This document shows positions 28,801 through 36,550 of a stretch of 64,000 bases of DNA, piece by piece; the first letter of the stretch is position 1, and every line of letters begins with the position of its first letter. A model generated the notes under the pieces. That model did no database searches. It was not told the origin of the DNA and saw only the letters and a program-made list of their open reading frames with translations. This DNA is from Pogona vitticeps (taxonomy: Eukaryota > Chordata > Lepidosauria > Squamata > Agamidae): the NCBI RefSeq assembly GCF_051106095.1, contig NC_135788.1, positions 40,457,501-40,521,500 of the forward strand. The letters run 5' to 3'. The translations under genes were made by a program, and so were the position numbers.

Positions 28801-29215
28801 ATCCTTCCCCCCCCCCCCCGCCCAGTCCAGTTTCTCTAACGTTTGTTTGGTTGGAGCTTTCTCGGCCCTGTCAGGTCAGGAGGTCTGACCTCGAACTTGC
28901 CCTATGCGGCTCCCACCTACCCACCCACCCCCGTGCTCAGTTATCGCCGTTCCGCAGAAGGAACGCGTGTCTAGTTTCTTCCCTGGAAGTCGTCGTGGGG
29001 AAGCGAAAAGGCGTTTGAAACGCGAGGAGGGGGGGGATGAGCGACAACGCCACGTCTTTTCTGAGGGGCGGCCGACGGGAGGGAAAGGCAGGCAGGCAGG
29101 CAGGAGAGCGGGCACAACTCACCGCGGGGAGCTCGGGGAGCCGGTCGACAAACTTCCCCTGGTAGACTTGCCTGACGGCTCCGCGCAGTCCCTTGACAGG
29201 GATCCCCCCCACCAT
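4654..29215 (-). CDS. EFHB: EFHB / CFAP21, EF-hand domain family member B (13 coding exons)
   Basis: EFHB is a ciliary and flagellar protein (FAP21 in Chlamydomonas) that lies inside doublet microtubules; it has also been reported as a calcium sensor that interacts with STIM1. Exons on the minus strand, 5' to 3': 29215-29123, 28405-28343, 23056-22913, 21673-21493, 20501-20391, 19336-19207, 18030-17947, 13043-12976, 11602-11448, 10601-10394, 8789-8571, 6024-5843, 4815-4654. The lengths sum to 1800 bases, giving 599 residues plus TGA, and every phase joins cleanly. Two EF-hand loops lie at residues 342-353 (last position Asp instead of Glu) and 378-389 (canonical DLDKDGFINYLE). The C-terminal half contains the conserved GVPTIRSDIPAP block. 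All introns are GT-AG except the one after exon 8, which is GC-AG. Mammalian EFHB is about 830 residues, so this model is shorter at the N-terminus: either a lineage difference or an exon I did not find. RAB5A lies divergently upstream. Confidence 0.95.
4925..5110 (+). repeat. tRNA-derived SINE fragment
   Basis: Resembles the body and tail of a squamate tRNA-type SINE: 'gttcactcagccttctttcc', 'gagtacccagcttgctg', 'gcctgcatatttaattgg' and a 3' 'gggaggtatataaa'. The same family lies in inverse orientation at 12010-12172, where the tRNA-like head is better preserved. Confidence 0.55.
5165..5560 (+). mobile_element. L2-like LINE 3' fragment
   Basis: Decayed coding sequence on the plus strand reads like the C-terminal end of an L2/CR1 reverse transcriptase (ALKVFHDLGSWDLSKCLSLK, with several frame changes), followed by an AT-rich 3' end. 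It lies between EFHB exons 12 and 13. Confidence 0.45.
5843..6024 (-). CDS. EFHB: EFHB coding exon 12
   Basis: A 182-base exon with a ttcctacag acceptor and agag|gtacag donor, encoding YGVPTIRSDIPAPQFRRISD and then NKGVYERDFFKTRSKEE. This is the most conserved block of the EFHB C-terminal half. Confidence 0.95.
6150..6690 (-). mobile_element. L2/CR1-like LINE 3' region
   Basis: The left part is a LINE 3' tail in minus orientation (tttatttatttaatgtgctg, ccaaagtggcttacaatgc). Further right is the 'ataaccagcactttcagttgtg' and 'gggctggaat' motif common in squamate L2-type LINEs. No usable reading frame remains. Confidence 0.45.
7209..7343. mobile_element. hAT MITE with perfect 8-bp target duplication
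   Basis: A 135-base element flanked on both sides by gtctagaa (7201-7208 and 7344-7351). Its terminal inverted repeats are diverged forms of cagtggttctcaacctt, and the interior has the typical 'tacaactcccagaaatc' motif. It is non-autonomous and lies in an EFHB intron. Confidence 0.85.
8571..8789 (-). CDS. EFHB: EFHB coding exon 11
   Basis: A 219-base exon after a tttctcag acceptor. The first part is an acidic, probably disordered linker (EKEPGSSEKTPRTLTRPTD); the last part is the conserved SSQYNAVVGGIPSS. The donor is weak (tcat|gtgtgt). It is supported by phase and by the match to the family sequence across the junction; the reading otherwise runs on into intron. Confidence 0.88.
9000..10390. 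other. EFHB intron 10 sequence, nothing recognised
   Basis: AT-rich intron DNA between EFHB exons 10 and 11. The 79-codon plus-strand frame at 9676-9915 has no recognisable motif or splice signals, and I see no repeat family that I can name. Confidence 0.5.
10394..10601 (-). CDS. EFHB: EFHB coding exon 10, EF-hand pair
   Basis: A 208-base exon that completes EF-hand loop 1 (DGDRKISRED after the DK of exon 9) and contains EF-hand loop 2 (DLDKDGFINYLE). Loop 2 has all canonical ligands, including Glu at position 12. Loop 1 ends in Asp, which usually weakens calcium binding or favours magnesium. The exon ends in a charged helix at caaag|gtacat. Confidence 0.96.
10812..11163 (-). mobile_element. 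Sauria/ACA-type SINE with Bov-B-like tail
   Basis: Read on the minus strand: a tRNA-like head (atggtggcgctgtgggttaa), a 'gatcaaatccaagtgac' B-box region, a central 'aactgggtagataaataggt'-type block, and a tail 'agtcggacacgactggac' matching the Bov-B LINE 3' end, then 'caagggcaacctttacc'. Flanks agagtaata / agagtgata suggest a 9-base target duplication with one mismatch. Confidence 0.8.
11448..11602 (-). CDS. EFHB: EFHB coding exon 9
   Basis: A 155-base exon with a ttctatag acceptor and aag|gttagc donor. It encodes LHYRLPSEFLRGKDRERAVF and the helix that enters the first EF-hand, ending in HYDK, the first two residues of calcium loop 1. Confidence 0.95.
12010..12172 (-). repeat. tRNA-derived SINE fragment
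   Basis: Minus-strand SINE: the head 'gtggtgcagtggttaaattg' resembles a tRNA A-box region, followed by 'ccagcttttatccttctgag' and 'gcataattaaattgtatac'. Same family as 4925-5110. Confidence 0.6.
12976..13043 (-). CDS. EFHB: EFHB coding exon 8, followed by a GC donor
   Basis: A 68-base exon after a tatgcag acceptor, encoding IADTLNVPPDHTFGMLIRPE followed by EY. The next intron begins GC, not GT (tatg|gcaagtatt). Using the GT four bases further on would break the frame, whereas the GC donor joins exactly to GVGDLLHYRL of exon 9. The remainder of the donor (aagt) fits the strong consensus expected for GC-AG introns. Confidence 0.9.
13638..14073. mobile_element. pogo/Tigger-like MITE, CAGTGGTGCCTCGC family
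   Basis: A 436-base element flanked by TA on each side, the target duplication of Tc1/mariner-superfamily transposons. Ends: cagtggtgcctcgcttga and its inverse caagcagggcaccactg. Related copies in this window: 26053, 32426, 42652, 62263 and a larger relative at 36551. No transposase is present. Confidence 0.85.
14235..14995 (+). mobile_element. Old RTE-clade LINE 3' fragment, distinct from Bov-B
   Basis: The plus strand reads as a decayed RTE reverse transcriptase C-terminus: DDAVLLAESNDLK-like start, QLNIKEAKIMA, YLGSI, GDCSHEIRGR, ITIYGCESWTVKRTD and LRLLHFGHIMRKQD. Multiple stops and frame changes mark it as old. The order of blocks matches Bov-B (YLGS, YGSESW, FGHLMR), but the residues differ enough to call another RTE lineage. 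It ends near 'gatagcacctaataataac'. Confidence 0.75.
15000..17940. other. EFHB intron 7 sequence, nothing clear
   Basis: Mixed intronic DNA with short frames only. I note two similar lines at about 15278 and 15330 (gcctgg...atcttgcca), a (CA)n tract near 16302 and a decayed hAT fragment near 16885 (ggactacaactcccatg), but no gene. Confidence 0.5.
17947..18030 (-). CDS. EFHB: EFHB coding exon 7
   Basis: An 84-base exon between ctcttcag and gatcc|gtaagt, phase 2 on both sides. It encodes a lysine-rich segment (KKSAKIVSKISDDFKEKFQP). A 4.9-kb intron follows with a MITE and an old RTE LINE. Confidence 0.9.
18912..19175 (+). other. Unidentified protein-like ORF antisense to EFHB intron 6
   Basis: An 87-codon frame (81 codons after a splice-acceptor-like tacttccag at 18921-18929) whose composition looks protein-like, with segments DCASRYRPVLQRIYIQNISD and GPGLFNMMNHENVTK. 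It ends 31 bases from EFHB exon 6, on the opposite strand. I do not recognise the family. It could be a relic of a retrocopy or transposon, or chance. Confidence 0.3.
19207..19336 (-). CDS. EFHB: EFHB coding exon 6
   Basis: A 130-base exon with a ttttgtag acceptor and caaat|gtaagt donor. It encodes INRKYDPSTFNRFNLYGKET followed by NGRNVARTLRWFHDLQ. The exon leaves phase 2, so residue Met204 is split across the junction. Confidence 0.93.
19705..19880 (+). repeat. MIR-like tRNA SINE
   Basis: A 'gtgatggcttgagtgtcaga' head, an 'agattcactccc' B-box-like stretch, and the CORE-type 'ggtgaccttgagccagtcac' plus 'agagggttatgatgataaag'. It is diverged and lies in EFHB intron 5. Confidence 0.55.
20391..20501 (-). 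CDS. EFHB: EFHB coding exon 5
   Basis: A 111-base exon, phase 1 to phase 1, between a gattttcag acceptor and gttg|gtaagt donor. It encodes INPRKTFDEVQRETEQGHEL and then YVATHNDYYV, a conserved EFHB segment. Confidence 0.93.
21493..21673 (-). CDS. EFHB: EFHB coding exon 4 (residues 101-161)
   Basis: A 181-base exon after a tactcag acceptor, ending in phase 1 at cagag|gtaaga. It encodes a basic stretch with KTWFQQKLKEKSESIYLSS and then LPKGLDLAGTRFGVTTF. Confidence 0.92.
22913..23056 (-). CDS. EFHB: EFHB coding exon 3 (residues 53-100)
   Basis: A 144-base, phase-0 exon with a cttgtag acceptor and gagagt|gtaaga donor. It encodes the conserved EFHB segment PITPPVVEKFRN followed by NPPTGRERVFYGRANDPDIA. 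The 5.3-kb intron before it holds two Bov-B fragments. Confidence 0.92.
23688..24110 (-). mobile_element. Bov-B LINE 3' fragment with target duplication
   Basis: A minus-strand 5'-truncated Bov-B: the 3' end 'gttgttgtttagttgttaag' at the left, coding for the RT C-terminus leftwards. Flanked by gaacaccacatat (23675-23687) and gaacaccgcacata (24111-24124), a target-site duplication of about 13 bases. Inserted in EFHB intron 2. Confidence 0.85.
24215..24395 (+). repeat. L2/CR1-like LINE 3' end
   Basis: AT-rich LINE 3' terminus ending in 'gaatgacaaacaaagtaaaa' and (TAAATAAA)n. No coding part is left. Confidence 0.4.
26053..26487. mobile_element. pogo/Tigger-like MITE inserted in Bov-B
   Basis: Ends cagtcgtgcctcgcttta and taagcgaggcaccactg, flanked by TA. 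It splits the Bov-B RT frame between the GFQRGRGTRDQ and SYKVGF coding parts, so the MITE arrived after the LINE. Confidence 0.88.
26825..26955 (+). mobile_element. L2/CR1-like LINE tail inserted in Bov-B
   Basis: About 130 bases with 'gtgagccgcccagagtagac', 'gggtggcataaaagtttaat' and an (AAATA)n tail, interrupting the Bov-B frame upstream of ESEVKWALESM. Short taatgt repeats at both edges may be the target duplication. Confidence 0.7.
28343..28405 (-). CDS. EFHB: EFHB coding exon 2 (residues 32-52)
   Basis: A 63-base exon between a ttttgtag acceptor and a gcgg|gtaagt donor, phase 0 at both ends, encoding AGKLSQIGETAATCLTEILP plus Arg. Because both ends are phase 0, skipping it would keep the frame. 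I recognise it from splice signals and phase rather than from a known domain. Confidence 0.75.
28613..28670 (-). repeat. LINE 3' tail near EFHB promoter
   Basis: (TCAT)n followed by 'atttcatttatatcccgccc': the minus-strand 3' terminus of an L2/CR1-like LINE, in EFHB intron 1. Confidence 0.55.
29123..29215 (-). CDS. EFHB: EFHB coding exon 1 (residues 1-31)
   Basis: Begins at the ATG of MVGGIPVKGLRG within the CpG island and ends in phase 0 at a consensus donor (gcg|gtgagt). I chose this ATG because it is the only one that gives a clean frame into exon 2. The open frame continues upstream to another ATG at 29422, so a longer N-terminus is possible, but that would place the X-box inside coding sequence. 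Confidence 0.75.
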
Positions 29216-29297
29216 TTTGGCGGGAGGGACCCGCTCGGCCAGGAGAGCAGAAAGGTCGGGAAGGTGGCGGCGTCGGAGAAGGAGAAGGTTGATCCTC

Positions 29298-29310
29298 GTC
29301 ACCAAGCAAC
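29298..29310. promoter_or_regulatory. EFHB: X-box (RFX-factor site) at EFHB
   Basis: gtcacc-a-agcaac matches the X-box consensus GTNRCC N(0-3) RGYAAC at every position. It lies 83 bases upstream of the EFHB start codon, the usual distance for ciliary genes controlled by RFX2/RFX3 with FOXJ1. It fits the known ciliary role of EFHB. Confidence 0.75.
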
Positions 29311-29599
29311 CGCGACAGGGCCGCAGCCGCCGCAGATTCCACACAAACCCGCCCGCCTTTTTTTCACGGCCGGGTCTCGAAAGGGCAGTCGTTGGAACCT
29401 GTCTTGTTCTGTTCACTTGCAAACTTCGCTTAATAAAGGACTTATTATTTCAATTGCTTCAATTCCCTTGCCGGAACTGCAGGCGAAGACGACGTACAAT
29501 GTCGTTTGCCCCCGTCCCCCCTTCCCGCGCCTCCGTGTTTTATCTTCACAACAACGGTGATGTGAATTAGGCCTGAGAGTTGATGACTGGCTAGGGCCA

Positions 29600-31970
29600 C
29601 CTACAGTACTAGTGAACTGCACGACGAAGTAGGGACTTAAACAGGCATCTTTAAACCGGTATACCGTATTAGCTGTCATAAGAAACACTGATGATCCACC
29701 AAATCTTACTATTTAAAGTTTATATCATACACTGTGAGCATAACTGGCTATAGATGGCCCTGTGGAACTTAAAATGTCAGGATGTGATCAAGGGACCAGA
29801 AAAATATCTTAGCTGTCAAATGTACTGGATGACCTTGAATCTCTCACCTTAAGTTGCCTACCTCTCAGGGCTGATATAAATGTACTCTGTATGGCGCTTT
29901 GACATTGTGGAAGGAAAAGCAGGATGAACATCTAAGGAATAAATAAAATGGTGAAGTGAATGCTGGAATATCTTCATTGTTATTTCACATGTTCAAAAGC
30001 TATCCTGTTTCAGGGCTAATGTGCTTTTAACCATTCGTGCTCTAAGAACAAGATAGTAGCAATCCAGATTCTTTGTGATTTCAATCCATGAAATTGGATT
30101 TTCAATTGATGTCTGCTGCCAATAGTTTTAATGCAGGAGACGACTGTTTTTGATGACACCTTTGGACTGTGTTTTAGAGTACAGCATATGTAAAACCCAG
30201 AGCAAAAAAAGTGTGGTTTGGGCACCATCTTTAAACCATAGTAGGGCTTGGTGTCATGTGCAGTGACAGGAGTTGCTGTGGCCTCCACCTTGTTTTCCAG
30301 AGTGTGTAGTTACAGATTGGCAAAATCTGGTCACACTCCCAGCTACAAGAGTAAATGAAAATCAAGAGCTACTTACAGCTCTGGTTGTCAGTTACTTTTA
30401 TAGTTAGGAATGTGTTACGGGAGGAATATCACATGGATCAAGTGGTGTCTCTACTCTGTTATAGCTTTTGAGGCAACAACAGGGTGATCAGGAGATGTTA
30501 CATTCTGTAATCAGGCCAATGTCTTGTAGCTGTAAGATATTGGTGGATAATTTACTGGGAATGTAACTATTTTACAGTAAGGAGGGTTGATGGTTTGTTG
30601 GTGGTTTTTTTGAGACATGGGGAAATTACTGTAATTTGCTATTGAAAATGGTAACTATAGTAATAACTTACTTTTGAGGGCTTGGAACTATGCCTGTAAA
30701 TATTTGCTATTTAAAGTTGCTCCCAAGCTTTTCTTCTTCCTGTGTCAGTCTGTCTTGCGTTCTTGCACGTGGACTTACAGTGGATCAGTTTAGCAACTCT
30801 GGGAAGAAATGCTGTATAGGTCTTTTTATGTTGTGAACAAGCTTTGTTCTGGATCAATCAATTCACAATAGTCACCTCCCTGGACTCAGACAATCATGAA
30901 CTCTAGTTAATATGTGCCAGTGTACATATTAATGATCCATTTCAGTTTATTTATTTCATCCATTACAGCCTGCACAATGGATAGTCAATTACATGTAAGT
31001 TGCAATTTCACATATTTTGTTCTGGTACAGAGGCCAAAAGGAACATTTAACAAAATTGGCATAGCTTTGACCAAAGCAAAGGATCTACTCTCCAAGATAT
31101 TGCTTTATCACTTTTAGTATAATGAAAGTTTATGTTTTATTGATTTTGTAGTAGTCATACTATTTAAAAAGAAAATCATAGAACTGTGTCATTTATGGAA
31201 AGAGGAAAAAAGAAAGTCTAACAGTAAATATAATAAGCAAGGAATTTGCTTCCTTAAATACAATACATTTAATTTCTATGGAACACTTCACTTGCATCTT
31301 ATCTTCAGAAATGTTGGCAGTAGTTACCAATTGAATTATGAGTATAACAAAAACTCTCCTAAGAATGGATTAATTCATTTTGGTCAAATTATCTTGCAAT
31401 TCATGTGATCATGCCGTTTCTCACAGCAATCTAGGTTTGATTAAATAATGTTGAATAATTGCATTTTTAAAAGAGATGTTCTGTGCTGCACAGTGGTGGA
31501 CAGTGGGGTTTCATTTAACTAGAGCTTATCTTACAACCATCCTGAAAAATCATACTAGGGCTTATTTTCAGGTTAGGTCTTATTTTCGGGGTAACAGGGT
31601 ACATTCACATGAAGCTGTTGTCAATAGACCACATTAGATCTATCTACCTCCCTTGTTGCTTCTGGCATCATGTATATTTGGAGAATTACTCTATGAAAAG
31701 GAGACCCTTATATATCCATGGAGGCTGTCCATATGGACCACTTCTATCACTCTCCATTTCCCAAAGTTATCCCCATACATACAGATACATTGACAGAGAT
31801 GCCGATGGAAGAGAGTAAGGTTTCACATGATCCTCCCATGCAATGCTGGTTTTAATCCATATTTTTATCAGTAGGAAGCACTGGCCATAATTATACATGG
31901 GTCAAATCAGGACTTTATTGTTACTGTTCTTTGATCGTGCACTTTTAAGAACTGTTTCCTGATTGTAGTA
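29600..31970. other. EFHB-RAB5A spacer, left part
   Basis: AT-rich sequence with short frames only. There is a decayed SINE-like stretch near 29820-29945 and a probable DNA-transposon remnant near 31545-31605 (agggcttattttcagg...ggtcttattttcggggt). Nothing else is recognised. Confidence 0.5.
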
Positions 31971-31980
31971 CCCTCTATGC

Positions 31981-32197
31981 CAGTGGTCCCCAACCTTTTT
32001 GACACTACGGACCAATTTAGCATGTGTGCACTGTGTGTGCATGCGTGAGGGAGTACATCTGTGCATGGGGGTGTGCACATTTGTGCGTGCGTGCAGGGGG
32101 GGCTGCATGCTGAGGGCAGGAGATCTGTCTCTGTGGCCTGGTCCTGCCAAGGCCACAGACCAGGATCGATTTGCAGCCCAGGGGTTGGGGACCCCTT
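31981..32197. mobile_element. Short hAT element, CAGTGGTCCCC family
   Basis: Ends cagtggtccccaaccttttt and ggggttggggacccctt are inverse to each other. Flanks ctctatgc / atctaagc match at 6 of 8 positions, a decayed 8-base target duplication. The interior is a GT-rich tract (gtgcatgcgtg). Same family as the 4.4-kb element at 47392. Confidence 0.8.
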
Positions 32198-32425
32198 ATC
32201 TAAGCTTTCCATAAAAGTCATGGAAAACAGATCATATGAACTTCACTGTGTCTAAAGTGTGATTAGTTTTTTAAAATAAATATTTGGTTCTCAACAATGG
32301 GGCATATTCCTCTAGGGATCATGAAGAAATTTCAGTGGAGCACAAAACTGAATTTTCGAATCAAGAAAAACAATCACCTTTAAAAATTATTCAAGGATAT
32401 GAATAGGCTGGAGCTAAATGAACTA

Positions 32426-32859
32426 CAGTGGTGGCTCGCTTTATGATTGCCCTGTTTAATGACGAAACCGCATTACGATGAACTTTTTGTGATCGCTTTT
32501 GCGGTCGCAAAATGATGTTTCCTATGGGGGAATTTCGCTTTGCGATGATTGGTTCCCTGCTTCGGAAACCGATTCTTCGCAAAACGACGATTTTCCAACA
32601 GCTGATCGGCGGTTTCAAAATGGCCACCGGGTAAACAAAATGCCCCCCCCCGCTGTTTTCTGGGACGGATTCCTTGCTGCACAGGCAGCAAAAATGGCCA
32701 CCTTATGGAGGATCTTCGCTGGACGGTGAGTTTACAGCCCTTTGGAACACATTAAACAGGTTTTAATGCATTTCAATTGGTTTTTTCTTTTCGCATTACG
32801 TTTTCGTTCTACAGCGATTTCGCTGGAACGAATTAACGTCATAATGCGAGGCACCACTG
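32426..32859. mobile_element. pogo/Tigger-like MITE
   Basis: TA-flanked element with ends cagtggtggctcgcttta and ataatgcgaggcaccactg, internally very similar to the copies at 13638, 26053 and 42652. Confidence 0.87.
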
Positions 32860-32869
32860 TAAAGCTAAA

Positions 32870-33062
32870 TGTTATTGCTGCTGTTGTTATGTGCCTTCAA
32901 GTTAAAACTGACTTATAGTGACCCTAAGGGGGCTTTCAAGGTAAGTGTGTTAGTCAAAGCATGGTTTTACCAGTTCCACATCACCAGTTTCCATGACTGA
33001 ACAGGGATTCAAACCCAGGACCCAGAGTCCTAATCTACTACTCTGTCCACTACACCACACTG
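32870..33062 (-). repeat. tRNA-derived SINE, second family
   Basis: Minus strand: ccagtgtggtgtagtggaca head, 'gggtttgaatccctgttcag' B-box, then a LINE-derived tail 'gtcactataagtcagtttt' and (ACAACAGC)n. Related pieces lie at 44860-45045 and 59555-59705, with tail-only remains near 33456-33540 and 41625-41690. Confidence 0.7.
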
Positions 33063-33834
33063 GGTATCTTAAAATCTGATGTCTTGAATTTAAAATATTT
33101 TTACCAGGCTTGTGTTTATTTTTAAATTTAAAAATCTGAATGTAATCTATGGTAAAAGGTGGTTGGATGATGGTAGAAAAGAGATGGGGAGGCGCGGCAT
33201 TTTGGAAAAATCAGAAAGTTTGGGGAACACCATTCTAGACACAAACCAATGTAGTTTGATGGTTCCAGTTCTGTGCTGAAGCAGCGTTAGCGTGTAGCAA
33301 AAGCTAGGGAAATATTTTGCCCTCACTTCAGTGGTGTATCCATATGTAGTATTTTTCTCATAGGCGTAAGAGTATTGTTCACATGTAGAGAAAGCTGGCT
33401 AAAATAAGCAATGCATTCAAGGATATGAATGAGCTAAATAACTAAAGCTTAAAATGTTATTGCTGTTATGTGCCATTAAGTCACTTCCAACTTCTAACAA
33501 ATTAGTGACCTCCAAAAGGCTTTATAGATAGTGCCAGAAAGACAAAAGCCTTCCTCCAACCCCATATTTCCAATTTTTTTTCCTGTCAGTTTTCTTCAAC
33601 ACCAAGCATTTACGTCTGTACATAGTAATCAGGTATATCATAGTACGGATGATCTTGGGCTCTCTGATTTAGATGGTAGAACCCAAAATTCAGAATTTTT
33701 AGATTGGCCTTGTATCTACAGTTTTTATTGTCTGAAATAGATGGCTTCATTTAGCAGAGTTGTCACAAAACAAGAAAAATAAACAGAAATAGATCAATGA
33801 TTTATAGAACATTATAGAGCTTGGCAAAACAACA

Positions 33835-33915
33835 AAAAAAGTGGGACCTTAAAAAAATATTTTAATGTGAGCTTTCGTGACTCAAGTCCACTTCCTCAGA
33901 CATAAGCTTGAGAAC
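33835..33915. repeat. Unclassified interspersed repeat
   Basis: 'gtgggaccttaaaaaaat' followed by 'gagctttcgtgactcaagtc' and 'cacttcctcagaca'. The same layout (gagtcttggggcacctgaaa, acaagcttttctggattgca, gcccacttcatta) occurs at 35515-35605. It is widespread in reptile genomes, but I cannot assign a superfamily. Confidence 0.5.
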
Positions 33916-34001
33916 TTAAGGAGCTGTTTGGCGTTATGATAGGTAAAATCAACGAGGTAATTTAAGTCCACCAAGGTGCTTCAGAAAATGACTTGAATAG
34001 G

Positions 34002-34515
34002 CAGGGCTTGAGAAATCCACTCGTCCACTCTTCTGTGACGAGTGAAAAAATGCTGCTTGAGGAGCCACAGCTCCCTCCATCCCTCCCTTCTTGCCTCCTT
34101 ACCCTCAGTCCATCTCTCTCTCTCTCTCTCTGATCCTGCAGTCGTCCCCTCCCCCTTGCAAAAGGAAAACTGCCCTCTTCTCCTGAGAAGAGAGTTCAAG
34201 CAGCACATAGATATATAGCTCTGCAGGAGAATGTAGAGTAGTCCCATACTGGAGAATATGGAGATTCCCCAAAGAAAGGCATTCAAAATACAAGCTTCAT
34301 GACCCCACAAGCATGCAGGTAATAAAGTAACCCAAGTCTTTAAATAAATAAACCGAGGGTATATTTATTTTGGGTTTGTAGCATTGTTATCTAGAAAGTG
34401 CCTAGTTTAAATTTAAATTTAAGTATAACATAAATTGGAAGGCTATAGTCCGGTCATGCTGACTGATGAAATTTTTGACTGATTGGTGAGACATTCTAAA
34501 AATTTTCAAGCCCTG
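34002..34515. mobile_element. hAT element, CAGGGCTTGA termini
   Basis: A 514-base element with ends cagggcttgagaaat and aattttcaagccctg. Flanks tgaatagg (33994-34001) and tgaacagg (34516-34523) match at 7 of 8 bases, the hAT-type target duplication. Inside is a (TC)n tract at about 34108-34132. No transposase frame is present. Confidence 0.82.
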
Positions 34516-34529
34516 TGAACAGGACTAAA

Positions 34530-36380
34530 AAGCAATAACCTGTTCGTATTTGACAGCATTATAAATAAATTACATATTGTGTTTAATTTTAAAAAATCCA
34601 GGACGGTCCATGAGAATGATAGCCACCAAAATTCCCCAGATGGGCCTTTAGGAGGACTAACTGGTATAAAAAAGCAATGGGTGAGGGACAGAAAAACAAG
34701 TGGAAAAATCCAGCCAAATATTGTGGCCATGAACTCGACAGTGTTGATCCAAGTAAACTTTCTGTCTTCAGTAATAGAGATCAACTGTTCCTTCTTTATC
34801 TCAGGATACACATAGTAAAATCAGTAACTGCAAAACCTTTCCATGATTGTCAATAAATGCAAGGTGTTTATTGATTTGGTCAGAGTGTGGCTCGCTGCCT
34901 TCCTCTTCCTGTGCAGCTAGTGTCTGTAAGAATTGTCTGATTCTTACAATCAGGACCAGCCTAACCATAAGACATAGTGAAGGGACCACCTTAACTAACA
35001 AATTTCTGATGTCACAAAAGCAAATTGTCCATCATTTAATATATTACAATTTATTTATTTATTTTACTGCCAGGAATAAACTAGGTCCTTGTTAACTTTA
35101 AATTAATTTGACTGGTAAAAAGTACTTAGACCCTTGACTTGGGGGAAGGGCAGCATTTGCTGTACTTTTTCAGACAGCAAAATAAGGCCCTGCTCAAGAT
35201 CCACATTCTGGCTAAGAGTGTTTCACACTTCCTATCCCTTCGCTTCATGATGGACAGGGAAAGAAAGTTAGTCCTGGCCGAAGCACTGGGTAAAAAAGAT
35301 ATCTAGCGCATCAGCTAAAAGACCTGATGATGTCAGATGGAGTGGCCCCTTCTGCAGCATCATGCAGCTCATGGGGCTACTGTGATGGGAATCCCACCCC
35401 TTCTTTATACCATCTATCATGTGAGTGATACTAAATATTACATAATATTGGCAATATATTACTCTTAATTTCAAGGGGCTCAATAACTATGTTAATTTCT
35501 TGCAGTAAAATCAGCAAAGAGTCTTGGGGCACCTGAAACATGAACTAATTCAGCACAAGCTTTTCTGGATTGCAGCCCACTTCATTAGAGTGGGCTGCAA
35601 TGCATAAAAGTGGTAAAACCTGCTCCTTTAAAAAAATGTACGGTCTCTTTAAATATGTCTATAAACAGAAAAGTCCTTTTATGTAACTGTAACACTAGTT
35701 ACGTCACTGTTTTCTTCATGTTGTCAGACTTCTTTATCATGCTTTAGCACGCTTTTTCTTTATCCTGTTTGCTCTTTGCATTTGTTTCCAGTCATACCGA
35801 TGTGCTTAAGATTGTCACTGCATACCATCAAGCAGGTCATTCCTGTTTCCCATAAGGCCCAACTCCTATAATCTTTTCCAGTTTCCTCTAGTCCATTATT
35901 CAGGTCATTATTTTTTACTAGCTTTTCCTTCACAATCTTGATACATCTCGATAAACATAGCTACATTTGCCTCAGTGTCAAAGTGTCACAAAGTCACCTT
36001 CAGTTGAGTCTCCAAATATTGACTTTGGAAAGCTACAGTAGCTTTATCGGTCTATTTTAGTTTTATCACAACATCAGGGTAATTACTCTTACTGTACAAA
36101 TGTATACTATGTGATTGCAATCTATCATTGCCACAAAGGCTACCTTTGTTGCTATTTATTCCTTTCCGGGAGTATATAATTGTGTGATTGTTTTTGCATT
36201 CTTCCTTTCTACCTCGGTTTATTTTTTCCATTTTACACAGTGCACAGAAACTTATTCAAGATGCCAATGCAAAATAAAAAGACAAGAACCTATTTGTTTG
36301 TAATATCTGAAATGCTTTTGGGTAGATTTTGTGAGAAACAATGTAGATATGTACATAGGCATCCTTCATTTTCGAGAGAC
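34530..36380. other. EFHB-RAB5A spacer, middle part
   Basis: AT-rich with short frames and the repeat at 35515-35605, which has a hairpin formed by agcccact and agtgggct (about 35577-35593). No gene is recognised. Confidence 0.5.
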
Positions 36381-36384
36381 TATG

Positions 36385-36436
36385 GGTAGTTTGGGCGGCA
36401 TATAAATTGAATGAATAAATAAATAAATAAATAAAT
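36385..36436 (+). repeat. LINE 3' tail with (AAAT)n microsatellite
   Basis: 'tagtttgggcggcatataaa' followed by (AATA)n: a plus-strand L2/CR1-like 3' terminus grown into a microsatellite. Confidence 0.6.
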
Positions 36437-36550
36437 GTGCTCTGTATGGAGGACTTGGAAAAGCATCTGGTGTTTCGACGCTGTATGCGAAGGTGGAGTG
36501 TCCTCTCCAGGGGATATGTATTTTTCGTGGAAATTATACTTTTAAAGTAC

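Larger units (their letters stand above)
28860..29545. promoter_or_regulatory. EFHB: CpG island, EFHB promoter
   Basis: GC- and CpG-rich block around EFHB exon 1 in an otherwise AT-rich window. It has no TATA box at a convincing position. The long open frames on both strands here (up to 218 codons) are a result of GC richness. A divergent non-coding transcript is possible but not shown. Confidence 0.8.

Noticed and set aside
28904-29560. 218-codon plus-strand ORF over the EFHB promoter
   Set aside because: Lies in a CpG island where stops are rare on all frames, overlaps EFHB exon 1 on the other strand, and has a low-complexity Arg/Gly/Pro composition with no domain.
31999-32255. GT-rich stretch with overlapping ORFs
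   Set aside because: Explained by the interior of the small hAT element at 31981-32197.
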